A DNA stretch of 64,000 nt from Distichodus sexfasciatus (Eukaryota > Chordata > Actinopteri > Characiformes > Distichodontidae): NCBI GenBank assembly GCA_032718565.1, contig JAVGVS010000055.1, forward strand, positions 1-64,000, written 5' to 3'. The notes beneath the pieces were generated by a model, which saw nothing but the letters and a program-made list of their open reading frames with translations, was not told the origin of the DNA and did not search any database. This document shows positions 22,014-32,060 of this stretch, piece by piece (position 1 is the first letter of the stretch; each line of letters starts with the position of its first letter). A program made the translations under genes and the position numbers.

Positions 22014-22192
22014 TACTCACACAATCACACTCACACTTTACAGGCCAATTTAGAGACGGAGCACCGGGAGAAAACCCACGCATGCAAACTCCACACAGAA
22101 AGACCCTATGGCCGTACCCGGTGTTGGAACCCAGAACCTTCTCGCTGTGAGGCGGCAGCGCTAACCACGGCGTCACCGTGCCGCCCTACAAG
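22014..22192 (-). mobile_element. SINE-T head fragment
   Basis: Reverse complement of the family: 'gccaatttagagacggagca', 'catgcaaactccacacagaa', 'aaccttctcgctgtgaggcg', 'gcagcgctaaccacggcgtc' and 'accgtgccgccct'. The 3' half and tail are missing. Confidence 0.8.
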
Positions 22193-22914
22193 TTGTAATG
22201 TATAGATTAAATAAACATATTGTTGCTGTTCGGCGGAAACCTCGCAAGTCCATTTTTGTCATTTTTATTTTTTTTTTATCAGAAAACAATTCTATTGGTC
22301 AGTCTTCACATTGGCCTGACAGTTTGAGAAATACTGTATTTAACCAATGAAAAGTGTTGAAAATGCTTGAGACTAAATCTCTCAACTGCACTGGATGCTT
22401 CAGCTGTCGCATAACCTTCTTATCTCCACCAGAGGAGCCGTGCGGAAACCGACAGCGCAACAAGTCACAACGTCTTTATTTTGTCTAAGGTAACTCAACT
22501 TCATCTCAGGTAACTTTTACTTGAGTTAGAATATACATAGTTTTTTCAATTTCCTGAAAAGTTACAGTTTTGGACATAAAGGGTTTTCGCCCGACAGCGA
22601 CGATATCCTTGTTTGCCAAATTCAACAACAATCATCAGCTACGAAGTGTACAAACTGCAACAGCACCAACACAACTGTTCGACTGCATTGCCAATGACCG
22701 TGCTTTTATTTCTGAGCAATTTTGGGGTTTCGTAATGTATTATAACTCCACATTTAAAGTCGATTTAGCACTCAGCTTTATTGTAAGTGTAATTCTGAAA
22801 TTTGAACACTGGTCAGAGTTACAGAAATCCCTTTTTGTGTTCGTTTTCTGACTCACAGTCTCGTGGGAAAGGAAATCTGGCTGAACTTTTCCTCTCAAGC
22901 TATTCCACCTCTCC
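22193..22914. other. Single-copy-looking sequence
   Basis: No repeat recognised apart from a T10 run near 22267. The 93-codon frame 22570-22851 has no recognisable domain. Confidence 0.4.
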
Positions 22915-23189
22915 CTCTCTCTCGCTCTCGCTCTCTCTCTCGCTTTCAGCAGCGAAGCGGGTGAAAAACCCACTCTGAGAACTCCTAGTGATGGAGTGCC
23001 GGTAGAGGAGGAGGAGGAGGAGGAGGAAGAGGTAGATGAAAGCAAGCGAACGGATGGGGCAAATAAGGGATGCGGGTCTGACCCCGTGTCAGGTGGATGG
23101 GGTCCCTGCCGAGCACAGGGCCCATTATAGCCTCCCCACACACACACACACACACACACGCACACACACGCACACACACACACGCACAC

Positions 23190-23233
<44 letters not shown>

Positions 23234-23412
23234 GCCTGGCTTAATTCCCTCATTTGGGAGGTCATCGCAGATCATTATACAGTAGGGTGCCATTACCCCA
23301 ACACTCCACTGGACTGATTTTCACCCCCAACATAAATATATGACTCCAGGGATCAGCTTGGTTTTTCCACCACCTCCTCCTCCCTCCTCTCTCTCTCTCT
23401 CTCTCTCTCTCC
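22915..23412. repeat. Microsatellite cluster: CT, GGA, CA and CT arrays
   Basis: (CT)n-rich 22915-22945, (GGA)n 23003-23032, a 96-base CA array with CG substitutions (23137-23232), and (CT)n 23384-23412. The CA array is the longest dinucleotide run in this part of the window. Cys-Val and Thr-His frames here are its translations. Confidence 0.92.
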
Positions 23413-23639
23413 CCCTTTCTTTTTCTCTCGCTCTCTCCCTTTCTCCCTCGTTTTTTTATATGAATTCAGAAAAGCGTGTAATTAAATCTGCAGAGGATGC
23501 ATGAGCAGGAACAAGCCATGCAGTCAGGCAGAATGTGCGCATCGCCGTACAGTGGGATAAAGAGAGAGAGGGAGAGAGGAGGGAATGAGTTTGCTCTAAA
23601 TCTGACAAGACCAAAAAATCAGCACACACACATGTACAC

Positions 23640-24240
23640 ACACTCACACAGCTGTGTCTTTGTTAGAACCTTAACCTCAGTTACAAAAAGTGAATATTTT
23701 AAAGTTGATTTAAAAATCTAAATCTGGGGAAAAAATGTCCTCACAAAGCTGGAAAAACATGATAAATACCAAATCTTTTGCTGGTGTGTGTGTGTGTGTG
23801 TGTAAGTAAATATGTGTGCAAAATAGTGAGTGAGCATGTATCGTGTGAGTTTTGGTATATATATATGTGTGTGAGAGAGAGTGTGTTTGCTGGTGTATTT
23901 AAGTGTGTGTGTGTGTGTGTGTGTTCTTGTACTTGCTACTTAGTGAGAACCAAAATGAGTTTTTAACCAGCAGAATGAGGACATTTTTGGGAAGTGAGGA
24001 TTTTTTTAGTGGTCCTCACTTCTTTAAACTGCTTTTACAAAAAAAATTACATCATTTGCAAAAAGTTCATTTGCAAAACTAAAAGTGTAGAAAGATTAGC
24101 TTTTGGTTACTGAGGTTATGGTTATGGTTATGGTTAGGGTTAGGTGTAGTATTATTTAGATACAGTAATATAGAAATCAATGGAGGTCCTCACTACTATA
24201 TAAGTACAAGGATGTGTACACACACACACACACACACACA
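23640..24240 (+). repeat. TG-associated dispersed repeat (GTCCTCAC family)
   Basis: It contains 'gtcctcac' three times, 'agattagcttttggttactg', a 'ggttat/ggttag' run and (TG)n arrays at 23784-23803 and 23902-23924, then a CA array (24213-24240). Related blocks, with the 'gcttttggttactgag' word or its complement, lie at 27020-27300 and 60761-60940, which supports a dispersed family seeded around TG arrays. Confidence 0.6.
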
Positions 24241-24328
24241 CTATAACACACACTGTCACATAGACCATTTTGCTGGTCCTGTCTATTTTGTCTGTTTTTC
24301 TGTTACAACATTGTGGGGACTTCCTCCA

Positions 24329-24384
24329 ACACACTCACACACGTACACACACACGTACACACACACACGTACACACACACACAC
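24329..24384. repeat. CA array with GT interruptions
   Basis: ACACAC runs broken at regular intervals by 'cgtacac'. Confidence 0.92.
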
Positions 24385-24512
24385 TCCCTATTCCCCACCA
24401 GCTTTCCCACAGCAGCCACTTTAACCCACCACCTCCTACCAACTTCTTTTCCCCAACAAAGCATTTCTTTCTCTCTTTCTTTAACACACACTGCAGCTGA
24501 TAATCCCACTAT

Positions 24513-24606
24513 AGTAAGGCTGGACCGATTGTCAGCATGGCTGATACTAAAATATCGGTTCAAAATTTTTTTTATCGGTATTAGTGGTAATAATAATTTT
24601 TCAGAA
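24513..24606 (+). mobile_element. Possible element H fragment
   Basis: 'ctggaccgattgtcagcatg' and 'atatcggttcaaaa-ttttatcggtatt' resemble the start of element H, but the match is short and AT-rich. Confidence 0.35.
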
Positions 24607-24612
24607 AATGTT

Positions 24613-24775
24613 TTAAAAGTTGAACAGATTAACTTGAAGCGTTCTGAGCACTGCGGTAAAAACGTCTCCAACAACGTCTTTTTTCCGCTGAAGGCGCTTA
24701 GCGCGATGAACGGTGAAGCTCGTAGGATTTGTAATAAAAATACATACAGCTGCCAGTACAAAAACCACAGATGGG
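24613..24775 (-). mobile_element. Element B copy 4, truncated
   Basis: 'aaaagttgaacagattaact', 'gaagcgttctgagcactgcg' and 'ccgctgaaggcgcttagcgc' match the interior of the 45661 copy in the same orientation. Both terminal repeats are absent. Confidence 0.7.
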
Positions 24776-25145
24776 AAATCTGTCATCTTCAGTGACATCC
24801 TTGTCATTTTTGGAATAACCAAAAAACTGCCACACTGGCGACATAAGACGTTTTTTCAGAGGAAATAAATCTACGGTCGTCGTTGGTCCCTTTATTTCAC
24901 AGTCACATAAGAAGCCGTGCAGCCATAAATAACTGAGGTTGCGTGGAGTAGCCTTGTGTGTGTGCTGCTGGTGTAACTTTATGTTCGTTCTGTGTGAGTT
25001 GCGCCACTCGGTCTAACTTACCGGCTAACAGACATAATATGCGTTTTTAAAGAACATCATAAACACGGTGTAGAGTAGCTTTTACGATTAATTAACCGTT
25101 TCTTTTTAAATTGCGGTTAATCGTAAAACCGGTTAATCATCTCTC
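24776..25145. mobile_element. Probable DNA transposon remnant (GGTTAATC words)
   Basis: 'acgattaattaaccgtttc' and 'gcggttaatcgtaaaaccgg' (25084-25134) form an imperfect inverted pair typical of subterminal hAT repeats. The left limit is uncertain and only one copy is present. Confidence 0.4.
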
Positions 25146-25197
25146 GCTAAACGGGTCTATTTTTATTAAAAATAAAGATTGGCTGTGATTTAATGAG

Positions 25198-25352
25198 AAA
25201 GGAAGTGATTGTCTTTAATATCGATCGCTGACTTTGATTTTGATCAAATCGAAATCATATCAGAGCAGATTTTGTGAATCAGAGTCGAAGTCAAATCGCC
25301 ATTGAATCGCTATAACATCGCATTGTGACGAAACTTGCGATATCCAGCTCTA
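25198..25352 (-). mobile_element. Probable hAT-like fragment (GGCTGGATATCGC end)
   Basis: The minus strand reads 'tagagctggatatcgcaag', then 'gtcacaatgcgatgttatag' and 'gattcaatggcgatttgac'. The end resembles the 'gggctgggcgatat' start of common teleost hAT MITEs, and 51271-51330 may be another piece. Confidence 0.4.
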
Positions 25353-26303
25353 GCATCCTCCAGGAAAGTTGGCTAGCCCCAGAGAGGTAAGAGTCTTTAG
25401 TAAAACATCCCCTTCTCTGACAGAGGCGATGAAAAAGCGGAGGTCTGCCGCCTCGCTCGACTGATTTGTAAACAACAGCGAATACATTTTCATTGTCCTG
25501 CGTTTAATTGCCAGATAAAGGCAGCTCATTAGCGACGAGCCGCGCAGCACATCCATTTCCTTCCCCGGAGTCGGCGTCGCAGATGGGACGCCAGGCTGCT
25601 CTCTGACTCCCGACCGTCTCTCTCTCTCCCCCTCTCCCTCTCTCTCTCCCTGCAGCTCTTACATAAGCGCACCGGCTTCCATCTCGGCAGGGGCATCGGG
25701 GCTACGTAACGGAAAAGAAAGAAGAAGAAGTAGAGCCCCAACAAGCTGACATGGCAGCGCTGCAGAGGACACACATAAATACTTCATACTGACCAATTAT
25801 CTGCATATATGTATGAGAGAGCGAGGCTCGGACCAATTACGCCCGGACGCCGAGCGCATGGAACATGCTCGACTTTACGGCCCGACTCTTGAAAGAGTCC
25901 TTTGTGTGATGTCACACAAGCCAAGACATTGTTCCTTCCGCTCGCTCGGGTGCCATGAAAAGCGTCAAGGTCCTTTGAAAAAGAGAGCAGGAAAAAACAA
26001 ATCCCGAGAGGCTTTAACATACATCATTCCTCGCCTTCAAGACACCTGATGTGGGGTATGTGTGTGTGTGTGTGTGTGTGAATGAGTGAACTACATTTGG
26101 TGATGAAAAATGGTGTCCCCATTTGCTAGGATTTCTTTAGCCTTCAAACGAAATGGGATAAAACTAAAAGTGCGGAGAAGTGACATATTCCAGTCCCTAC
26201 AGGATGTCGTGGGCCTTTTTTGGGGTGTTTTGTTGCAATAAAGTTGCTCTCCTTTATAAAGATTTGCTGACAATAAATTAAAACAAAGGGAACAAAACCA
26301 CTA
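25353..26303. other. Single-copy-looking sequence
   Basis: Contains a CTCC/CTCT tract near 25615-25652 and (TG)n at 26058-26080. No gene is supported. Confidence 0.4.
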
Positions 26304-26420
26304 TGCGCCCTGTGGTGCGTCGGTCCCTGCCTTGCGCCCGCCCGTAGTCCCGGGATAGGCTCCGGTCCCCGCCACGACCCCGATAGGGATTAAATGGGTT
26401 CAGATAATGACTGACTGACA
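26304..26420 (+). mobile_element. SINE-T 3' end fragment
   Basis: 'ccctgtggtgcgtcggtccc', 'gtcccgggataggctccgg', 'gggattaaatgggttcagat' and the (GACT) tail match the end of full copies. It is 5'-truncated, as common after incomplete reverse transcription. Confidence 0.8.
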
Positions 26421-26591
26421 AAACCATTATTATTTGTATTAACCTTTAACCATGTTTTTATCACACGTTTCCTGCGTCTTCCAAACACAACAAGGAAGTG
26501 ACTTTTTTTGCGGAAAATGACAATGATTGGTCAAAAATTGCTAAAAAAGTTGAGCTAATTAGTCCAAATTGCAAGGTCGTGATGAATTTGC

Positions 26592-27003
26592 AGGGACTGG
26601 CTGAATTTGTGTTAATAGAATATTACATATTGTAATAGTATATTTTTCTATTATTTGTTAGATATTTGGATTAAATTCATTGCTCATAAAGATGCTCAAA
26701 TCATCTGGAAATTTATAAAAATGAATTTTTTACATTTTTTAAAGTAGTGAAACAGAACTGCATGTCACGGACCACCTGCAATGCTGCCGTGGACCACCAG
26801 GGGGGCACCGGACTGCCAGTTGAAAACCACTGATGTAATCGATTATAATCTGACACAGCATCAATACAGAATCGCCCACGTCTGCATTACGACACACAGC
26901 GGTCTGTGACATGCAACTGCAGGGATGCATCGAGACATCGTATTGAATCGTTGACCTGATGGTCGTAATTGAATCGAGTCGTGACACCAGTGATGGTTGA
27001 CAC
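26592..27003 (+). mobile_element. Element C composite, second copy
   Basis: 'ttgttagatatttggattaa', 'tgctcaaatcatctggaaat', 'accacctgcaatgctgccgt' and 'cagttgaaaaccactg' match the nested MITE at 2640-2916. This is followed by 'taatcgattataatctgac' and 'cagaatcgcccacgtctgca', matching element C on its right. So the MITE sits at the same place in the same host here as at 2.9 kb. The left terminal repeat of the MITE is missing. Confidence 0.6.
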
Positions 27004-27019
27004 TTCTAGTGTGAAAGTA

Positions 27020-27295
27020 TTTCAGTTGTTTGTAAAGACCTAACAGACACAAAAACCCCAGATTTGTCAGACTTGTTTGGCTTTGTGAGGGCCGGTCCTC
27101 ATGTGAACCCATTCTTTGAGAAGTTCCAGATTTTAAGGTTTTATGTGAGAAACTGAAATTTGTAAAAGATTTGCTTTTGGTTACTAAGATTCAGCTTAAA
27201 GGTAGTTTTGTTCATATTTACATCTGGACGTTATTTGAGTAAATGGAAGAACCTCACAAAGACAGCGAGACTCAAGTGTGTGTGTGTGTGTGTGT
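27020..27295 (+). repeat. TG-associated dispersed repeat, second copy
   Basis: 'gccggtcctcatgtgaaccc' and 'aaaagatttgcttttggtta' match the 23.6-24.2 kb and 60.8 kb copies. It ends in (TG)n at 27276-27295. Confidence 0.5.
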
Positions 27296-27459
27296 CCGTC
27301 CTGCAGTGTGAGGCTGGAAATGGGGCAGATGCTCTTACAGGAGCCATCATTCATCACTGGGCACAGGCTGTCTTCATCTCTCTCTGATGCACTCAGGACT
27401 AAAACACATTTACCCCACAGGAATGCTGCAGGCCAGGCCTGAGCCCATCCTCGGGGGCT

Positions 27460-27545
27460 GTGTGTGGGGGAGAGTGTGAGTGAGTGTGAGTGTGTGTGAA
27501 AATAAGAGAGAGAGAGAGTGAGTGAGGGTGTGAGAGTGAGAGAGG
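27460..27545. repeat. GTGA/GAGA mixed microsatellite
   Basis: Alternating GTGAGT, GTGT and GAGA runs. The minus-strand Ser-Leu-Thr-His frame here is its translation. Confidence 0.85.
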
Positions 27546-28799
27546 AAAATGAGTCACAGAGCAGACAGCCAGCCACGCCCAAAGGGAGAGAATTAACAGG
27601 AGGAGTGTGAGAAAGAGAGAATGCGGCACCTCTAAACTGGTTCCAAAGCCTCCGTGATTGAGCGTGAAACTAAATCGATGTCAAACACCATGAGAGAGAA
27701 GGGGACGGGAGACGACTACCAATGGTCAGCTGTCGGTTTCAACGCTTCCCAAGCACCGAGTTGATGACGAGCCGGACGTGGCTTTGTTTACGGGCTTGGA
27801 TTTTTGAGTATCGAACGAATCAACCTCCTTCATCAAATAAAGCAACGTTAACTACTTTTCTTCATATCTGAAACATTCCTTCTAAAACAGCAAAGACTGA
27901 GCATATCTGTGTTTTACTATAAAACAGCTGAGGCCTGGCATCACCGCAGTCCTTGTGTGTGGAGTCCGAATTACGCCTCCTCAGTCGGCGGGGGGGGTCA
28001 CACTTTCCGAGGTCAAGTCATGAGCAGCTGCTGCACTTACACATACGGCTCCCACGTCGTACGAAAATGACCGTGATGAATTTTACCTCCCTAAAATGAG
28101 CACCTGATTCAATTAGAGAACTATCTCTGTCTTAGCTGACTAACTAACGTTGACTGAAGCAGTCTCTGAAAGACGGTGGTCAGTAATCTAACTTCTAGAT
28201 GTTAGCTTTCATCTGCAGACCACAGACTGAAAACAACAAAAATGAAGGCCGTGACTTTAAAAAAGGCCGTACCATGAAAGGAAATACAAACCCAATGAGT
28301 TGCACAATGAGAATGAACAAGTTGCTGCTTCTAACCACACGGAAGAGATTAAGGAACTGTACGATCCACATGAGGGATGCCTGAAATCGTGTTATAGTAG
28401 AATAGTCCTGCTTGGTGAGAATGTATCATCATACTGTAAAACATTTTGTTTTTGGGTTTTGTTCTGGGTTTTGATCGGGTGGGGGTCAGACCCCCTCCAG
28501 TACCCCCCATAATTTGAACCATGCCTGTATGGACTGAACAAACTGTCTAGGGTTCACCTGAACTTCTACCTGGACCTTCCAAGAACTCACTGGATGCAGT
28601 TCTACAGTAGCCTTGGTTACTTGGAACCAGCAGGACAACACATTTATACAATGGTTTTCAATTAAGTCTGAACCACGCAAAAACCCATTGAATGCAAAAC
28701 CACCTGTGTAACAGTGAATACAGTGACCTTGTAACCAGGAACAAGAATCTTGCTCTACATGTACACACACTTGCATACACACTTCTAACGTGTATGGGA
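27546..28799. other. Single-copy-looking sequence
   Basis: No recognised repeat. It has a G8 run near 27992 and complex sequence at 27700-28200. The 120-codon minus-strand frame 28486-28848 shows no domain I recognise. Confidence 0.35.
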
Positions 28800-28985
28800 G
28801 CTCAACCCTGCATGTTCCAGAGGAGGACGAGATCTCGGTTCCTCTCATGTTTTCTTCCTATTTACCACAGAAGCAGATTACCGCGCCACTCTCTCCCTAG
28901 ATTTGCTTGATATTATGTAAAGCTGCTTTGTGACAATGTCGGTCCTAAAAAGCACTATAAATGTTCTTCATATCTGACGCATCAC
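28800..28985 (+). mobile_element. LINE/SINE 3' tail-like sequence
   Basis: 'gtaaagctgctttgtgacaa' followed by 'tgtcggtcctaaaaagcac' and 'tataaatg' (28917-28964) resembles the 'aaagctgctttgtgacaatg ... gcgctatacaaata' ending of a common teleost LINE-type family (recall). It is a single copy in this window, with the 5' boundary unknown. Confidence 0.45.
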
Positions 28986-31182
28986 AGAAGGTACAAAAGG
29001 CTATTTATGTGTAAAACACATTTCAGTGAGTTCTCTTTTATGATCAAAATTGTAGCTTATGATAAAAAATCTAAGAATTTTCAGCTTCAGTATGTAGTCT
29101 CATTTCCATAGCACAGTGGGTACAATGACGGAAATTAAATGTTGAGCTAATTAAAGGAATCATCATCAATAAATGGCGGAAACCGTCTTTCTTTTGCTCA
29201 CTGCTTAACGAGTTAAAACCACTCTGAGTTTTCAATTAATCTACTGGCATTCAGCTACTAAAGGAGTGATTACAGAATAAAGGTTAGCGTAACGTCAGAG
29301 TCCTCCGGAAACGCAGAGGAGGGTGCCGTGTTTGGGAAGGGATGCGCGACAATGCCGGAAAAGCAGGCTGTAATAAAGCTCAGCCGTTCTGCTCTTCAAG
29401 ACTCAACCAGTCGTGTGAACAAACAGTCCCCCCACTTCTCGCTGCCTCATTTCAGGCGGAGGACTGATTGTACTACGCGTGGCAGTTCCATCTGAAGTGG
29501 CGCTTCAGTGCTATTATACAGCACAGATTCTTCTGGAATACGTGCAACCAGGCCCCGGCGTAGCGCTCGGGAAAAGTGCGCTCTTATAAACACTCCTTTT
29601 CTACATGAGGAACTAAGGCCAAAAAGAGCCTGTTCATTTCAGAAGTGGAATGAAGCTTGCGAAGGCGGAGGGGGGGAGGCGATGCCTGCCAGTCAATGCG
29701 AAAATAATGGATCTGCAGACCAAGGCAATGCCTTAGAGAGCTTGAGAATAGATCAGCGAGATGTGGATTACTTAGCCGCTGCTGCAGGACATTTATATTG
29801 GGAGAAACGTGCCATTGCTGTGCTATCCTTGTTCGCTTCGTGAGAATGGGCACTGGAATAAGCCATCACTGGGCCATTTGTTCTACTAAAAAATAGAAAG
29901 CAAAGAAAATAGTTTACATTTAAAGTGCTGGCCAGCGTGAGTGCCAATGCTGACAAGTGGTACTGCCAAGAAAGTGATATTGAGAGTGGACGGTTTGTTT
30001 ACTTGTCTGCACAAAAAAACAAAAAAAAAAACCCAGCAATGGCTTATCCAAGTTGTCAAATGTAATAACACGAGCGGCGGTCTGTTACCCGTTTTGGCCC
30101 ACATAAGGTCCTTATTCGCAACAAAAATGTCACGGACGGATGCTACTCTATTTAGATGTTGTCTGAGGGACCAAATCAGCATTCGCAGCTGCCACCAATC
30201 AACAGTGTCCGCACAGACATGACTGTGTGCACCTGCCATACTGGCAAATTAAGGCCACCCTGTAATTCAATTTACCACTCAATCCCATTTCCATGGCCTG
30301 TCATATTTAAGCCAGCCAAGACAACAACCCAAAGAGAATGAAAGAAGGAAAGAAAGAAAGCATGAAAGCTAAAGAAATGCCAGCGGAAAAGAAATAAAAG
30401 CCTCATGTTAACAAAAAAGTGTGTGTGTGGGGGGGGGTTGGTCGGTTGGTGGAAAAACGGTTAAGGGATAAACACAAGCTCAGTGATGTCTCAATTGAAA
30501 AGGGAGCTGCTATCATTTAGAAATGGATTACTGGAGAAAGTCAATATAAAACAAACAGCTTTGGAGTTAAGGCTCAACTTACAAAGGTATTAAGATTAGA
30601 GAGAGCGATAAAAAAAAAAACAGCTATTCGGGCCTCTATTGTTTTGGGGCTGGGGCGGCTTGCGGGAGGCCGAGATCACGGGAGTCGCACGCCAACATCG
30701 GTCTGATGACTCGTGCGGGGATTTGTGCGGATGCTGGCCTAAGTCGTATGGATTTTTTTTTTCTTTGGGAAGGGCCCACGCAGGATTGTGTGATCCGAAG
30801 GTAGGCTGGGCGGAAAGGAAAACTGAGGTGGAAGCATTAAGGGACTGATGAGGTGTCGCTGTTCGACAGCGCTGGAGATTGTGTACATAACCCACCTCTG
30901 AAGTGTCATTTCTCCTCATTTTTACTCTCCTCACTCTCCATTTCTGCCCTTCCTCCCTCCCTGGATGCAGCAAGGAAGCATAAAAAAGAGGGAAAAAAGT
31001 TCATGCTTTCCCCCCCACAACCCTCCGTCTACAAATCAGCGGAGAGAGCAGAGATCATCTTTTCTAATGTCATCTCTTTTTATCTGAAGCTGACACACAG
31101 CCGACACACCGCGAGCCATTTGTCCCATAAAGGTCAACCTAATGCGTGGAACACAGATTTCTCCACCGTATAACTCTTACTT
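28986..31182. other. Long single-copy-looking block, candidate conserved non-coding elements
   Basis: Mostly complex, balanced sequence. 29600-29900 and 30050-30340 stand out for absence of repeats and for ATTA/CATTT words. Small tracts: GAAA near 30340-30370, TG/G9 near 30420-30437. The overlapping frames at 29500-30240 occur on both strands and show no domain. Confidence 0.3.
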
Positions 31183-32060
31183 CAGAATAAGCTCACATCC
31201 AGTCTCACTGTGTGTGACGCTGGGGTACCACAGGGTTTCGTTTTGGATCCTATGTACTCCCGTCACGCTTATATACCCCCCCTTCCCCAGTGTTATTTTT
31301 TAACCTTGCTTCCCCCAGCCACTGATTCTTTGGTCAACCAGCAGGGTGTCAATGCCCACAAACCTGACAACAATCATCGATAAAGCCTCAACAAAAATGT
31401 GTACGCCATTTCTCTCAACTGCTATATCTCTCACTGTCTCACTACGATGGCTCGGTTTTGGGTCCAGTACACTTGTGTCTCAAAAAAAAAAAAAATCATA
31501 GGCAAGATTACGTTAATTAGAGGTTCTGAATGTTGGTTATTATTCATTTTCAATTAACTGTCAGGCTCTAGTCATGGCAGGGTACCGCAGGGCTCGGTTT
31601 TGGGCCCTGTGCACTTGCATTTTGCTTCTATAAACCCACTTGCCAGTACCTTCCCTCTCTACTCCCACTACACCATCTTCTCAGCACACAGGTTCCTTGA
31701 TCATCTCTATATCCCAGGGTAGCAACATCCATCACCACTGACAACAGTCATCAAGAAAATCCCTCCATCCTCTTAATTGCCTTAATTCTTGCTTGTCATG
31801 TGACACGGGGTTCCACATGACTCCGTTTTGGGTCCTGTGCATTTTTGCCTCTCACAATTTTATAACCCTCCTTCCTGTTGCCTTTTATCTCTTCTCTTCC
31901 TCCGGCCCGCCTCCTCAGCACCTGGGTTCCTTGGCCACCCAGCATCCCGTCTCCGCATCCCAGGGTAGCAACATCCATCAAACCCTGACACCAATCGCCA
32001 GAAAACCCCCCACAAAAACGCTTCCTCCAATTTGTTTGCCATTTCAATGTCTTTCAGTAG
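31183..32060 (+). repeat. Tandem decayed LINE fragments carrying a reverse-transcriptase motif
   Basis: Four segments share 'ggctcggttttgggtcctgtgcac'-like DNA. Read in one frame each gives a variant of the GVPQGSVLGP motif of LINE reverse transcriptases: GVPQGFVLDP (31215-31244), DGSVLGP (31450-31470), VPQGSVLGP (31578-31604) and GVPHDSVLGP (31808-31837). The last two units also share 'cagggtagcaacatccatca'. The surrounding frames are broken, so nothing functional is encoded. Whether the tandem arrangement arose by duplication or by repeated insertion is unclear. Confidence 0.55.

Noticed and set aside
22985..23293. Cys-Val-rich frames
   Set aside because: Direct translation of the CA/TG microsatellite.
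24110..24145. Telomere-like run (ggttat x3, then ggttaggg, ggttagg)
   Set aside because: At most one exact TTAGGG unit inside a GGTTAT/GGTTAG run. The same dispersed repeat elsewhere (60.8 kb) has this region without a telomeric pattern, so it is part of the TG-associated repeat.
29508..30239. Several 60-117 codon frames
   Set aside because: Open on both strands at once, no recognised motif, and no exon borders.
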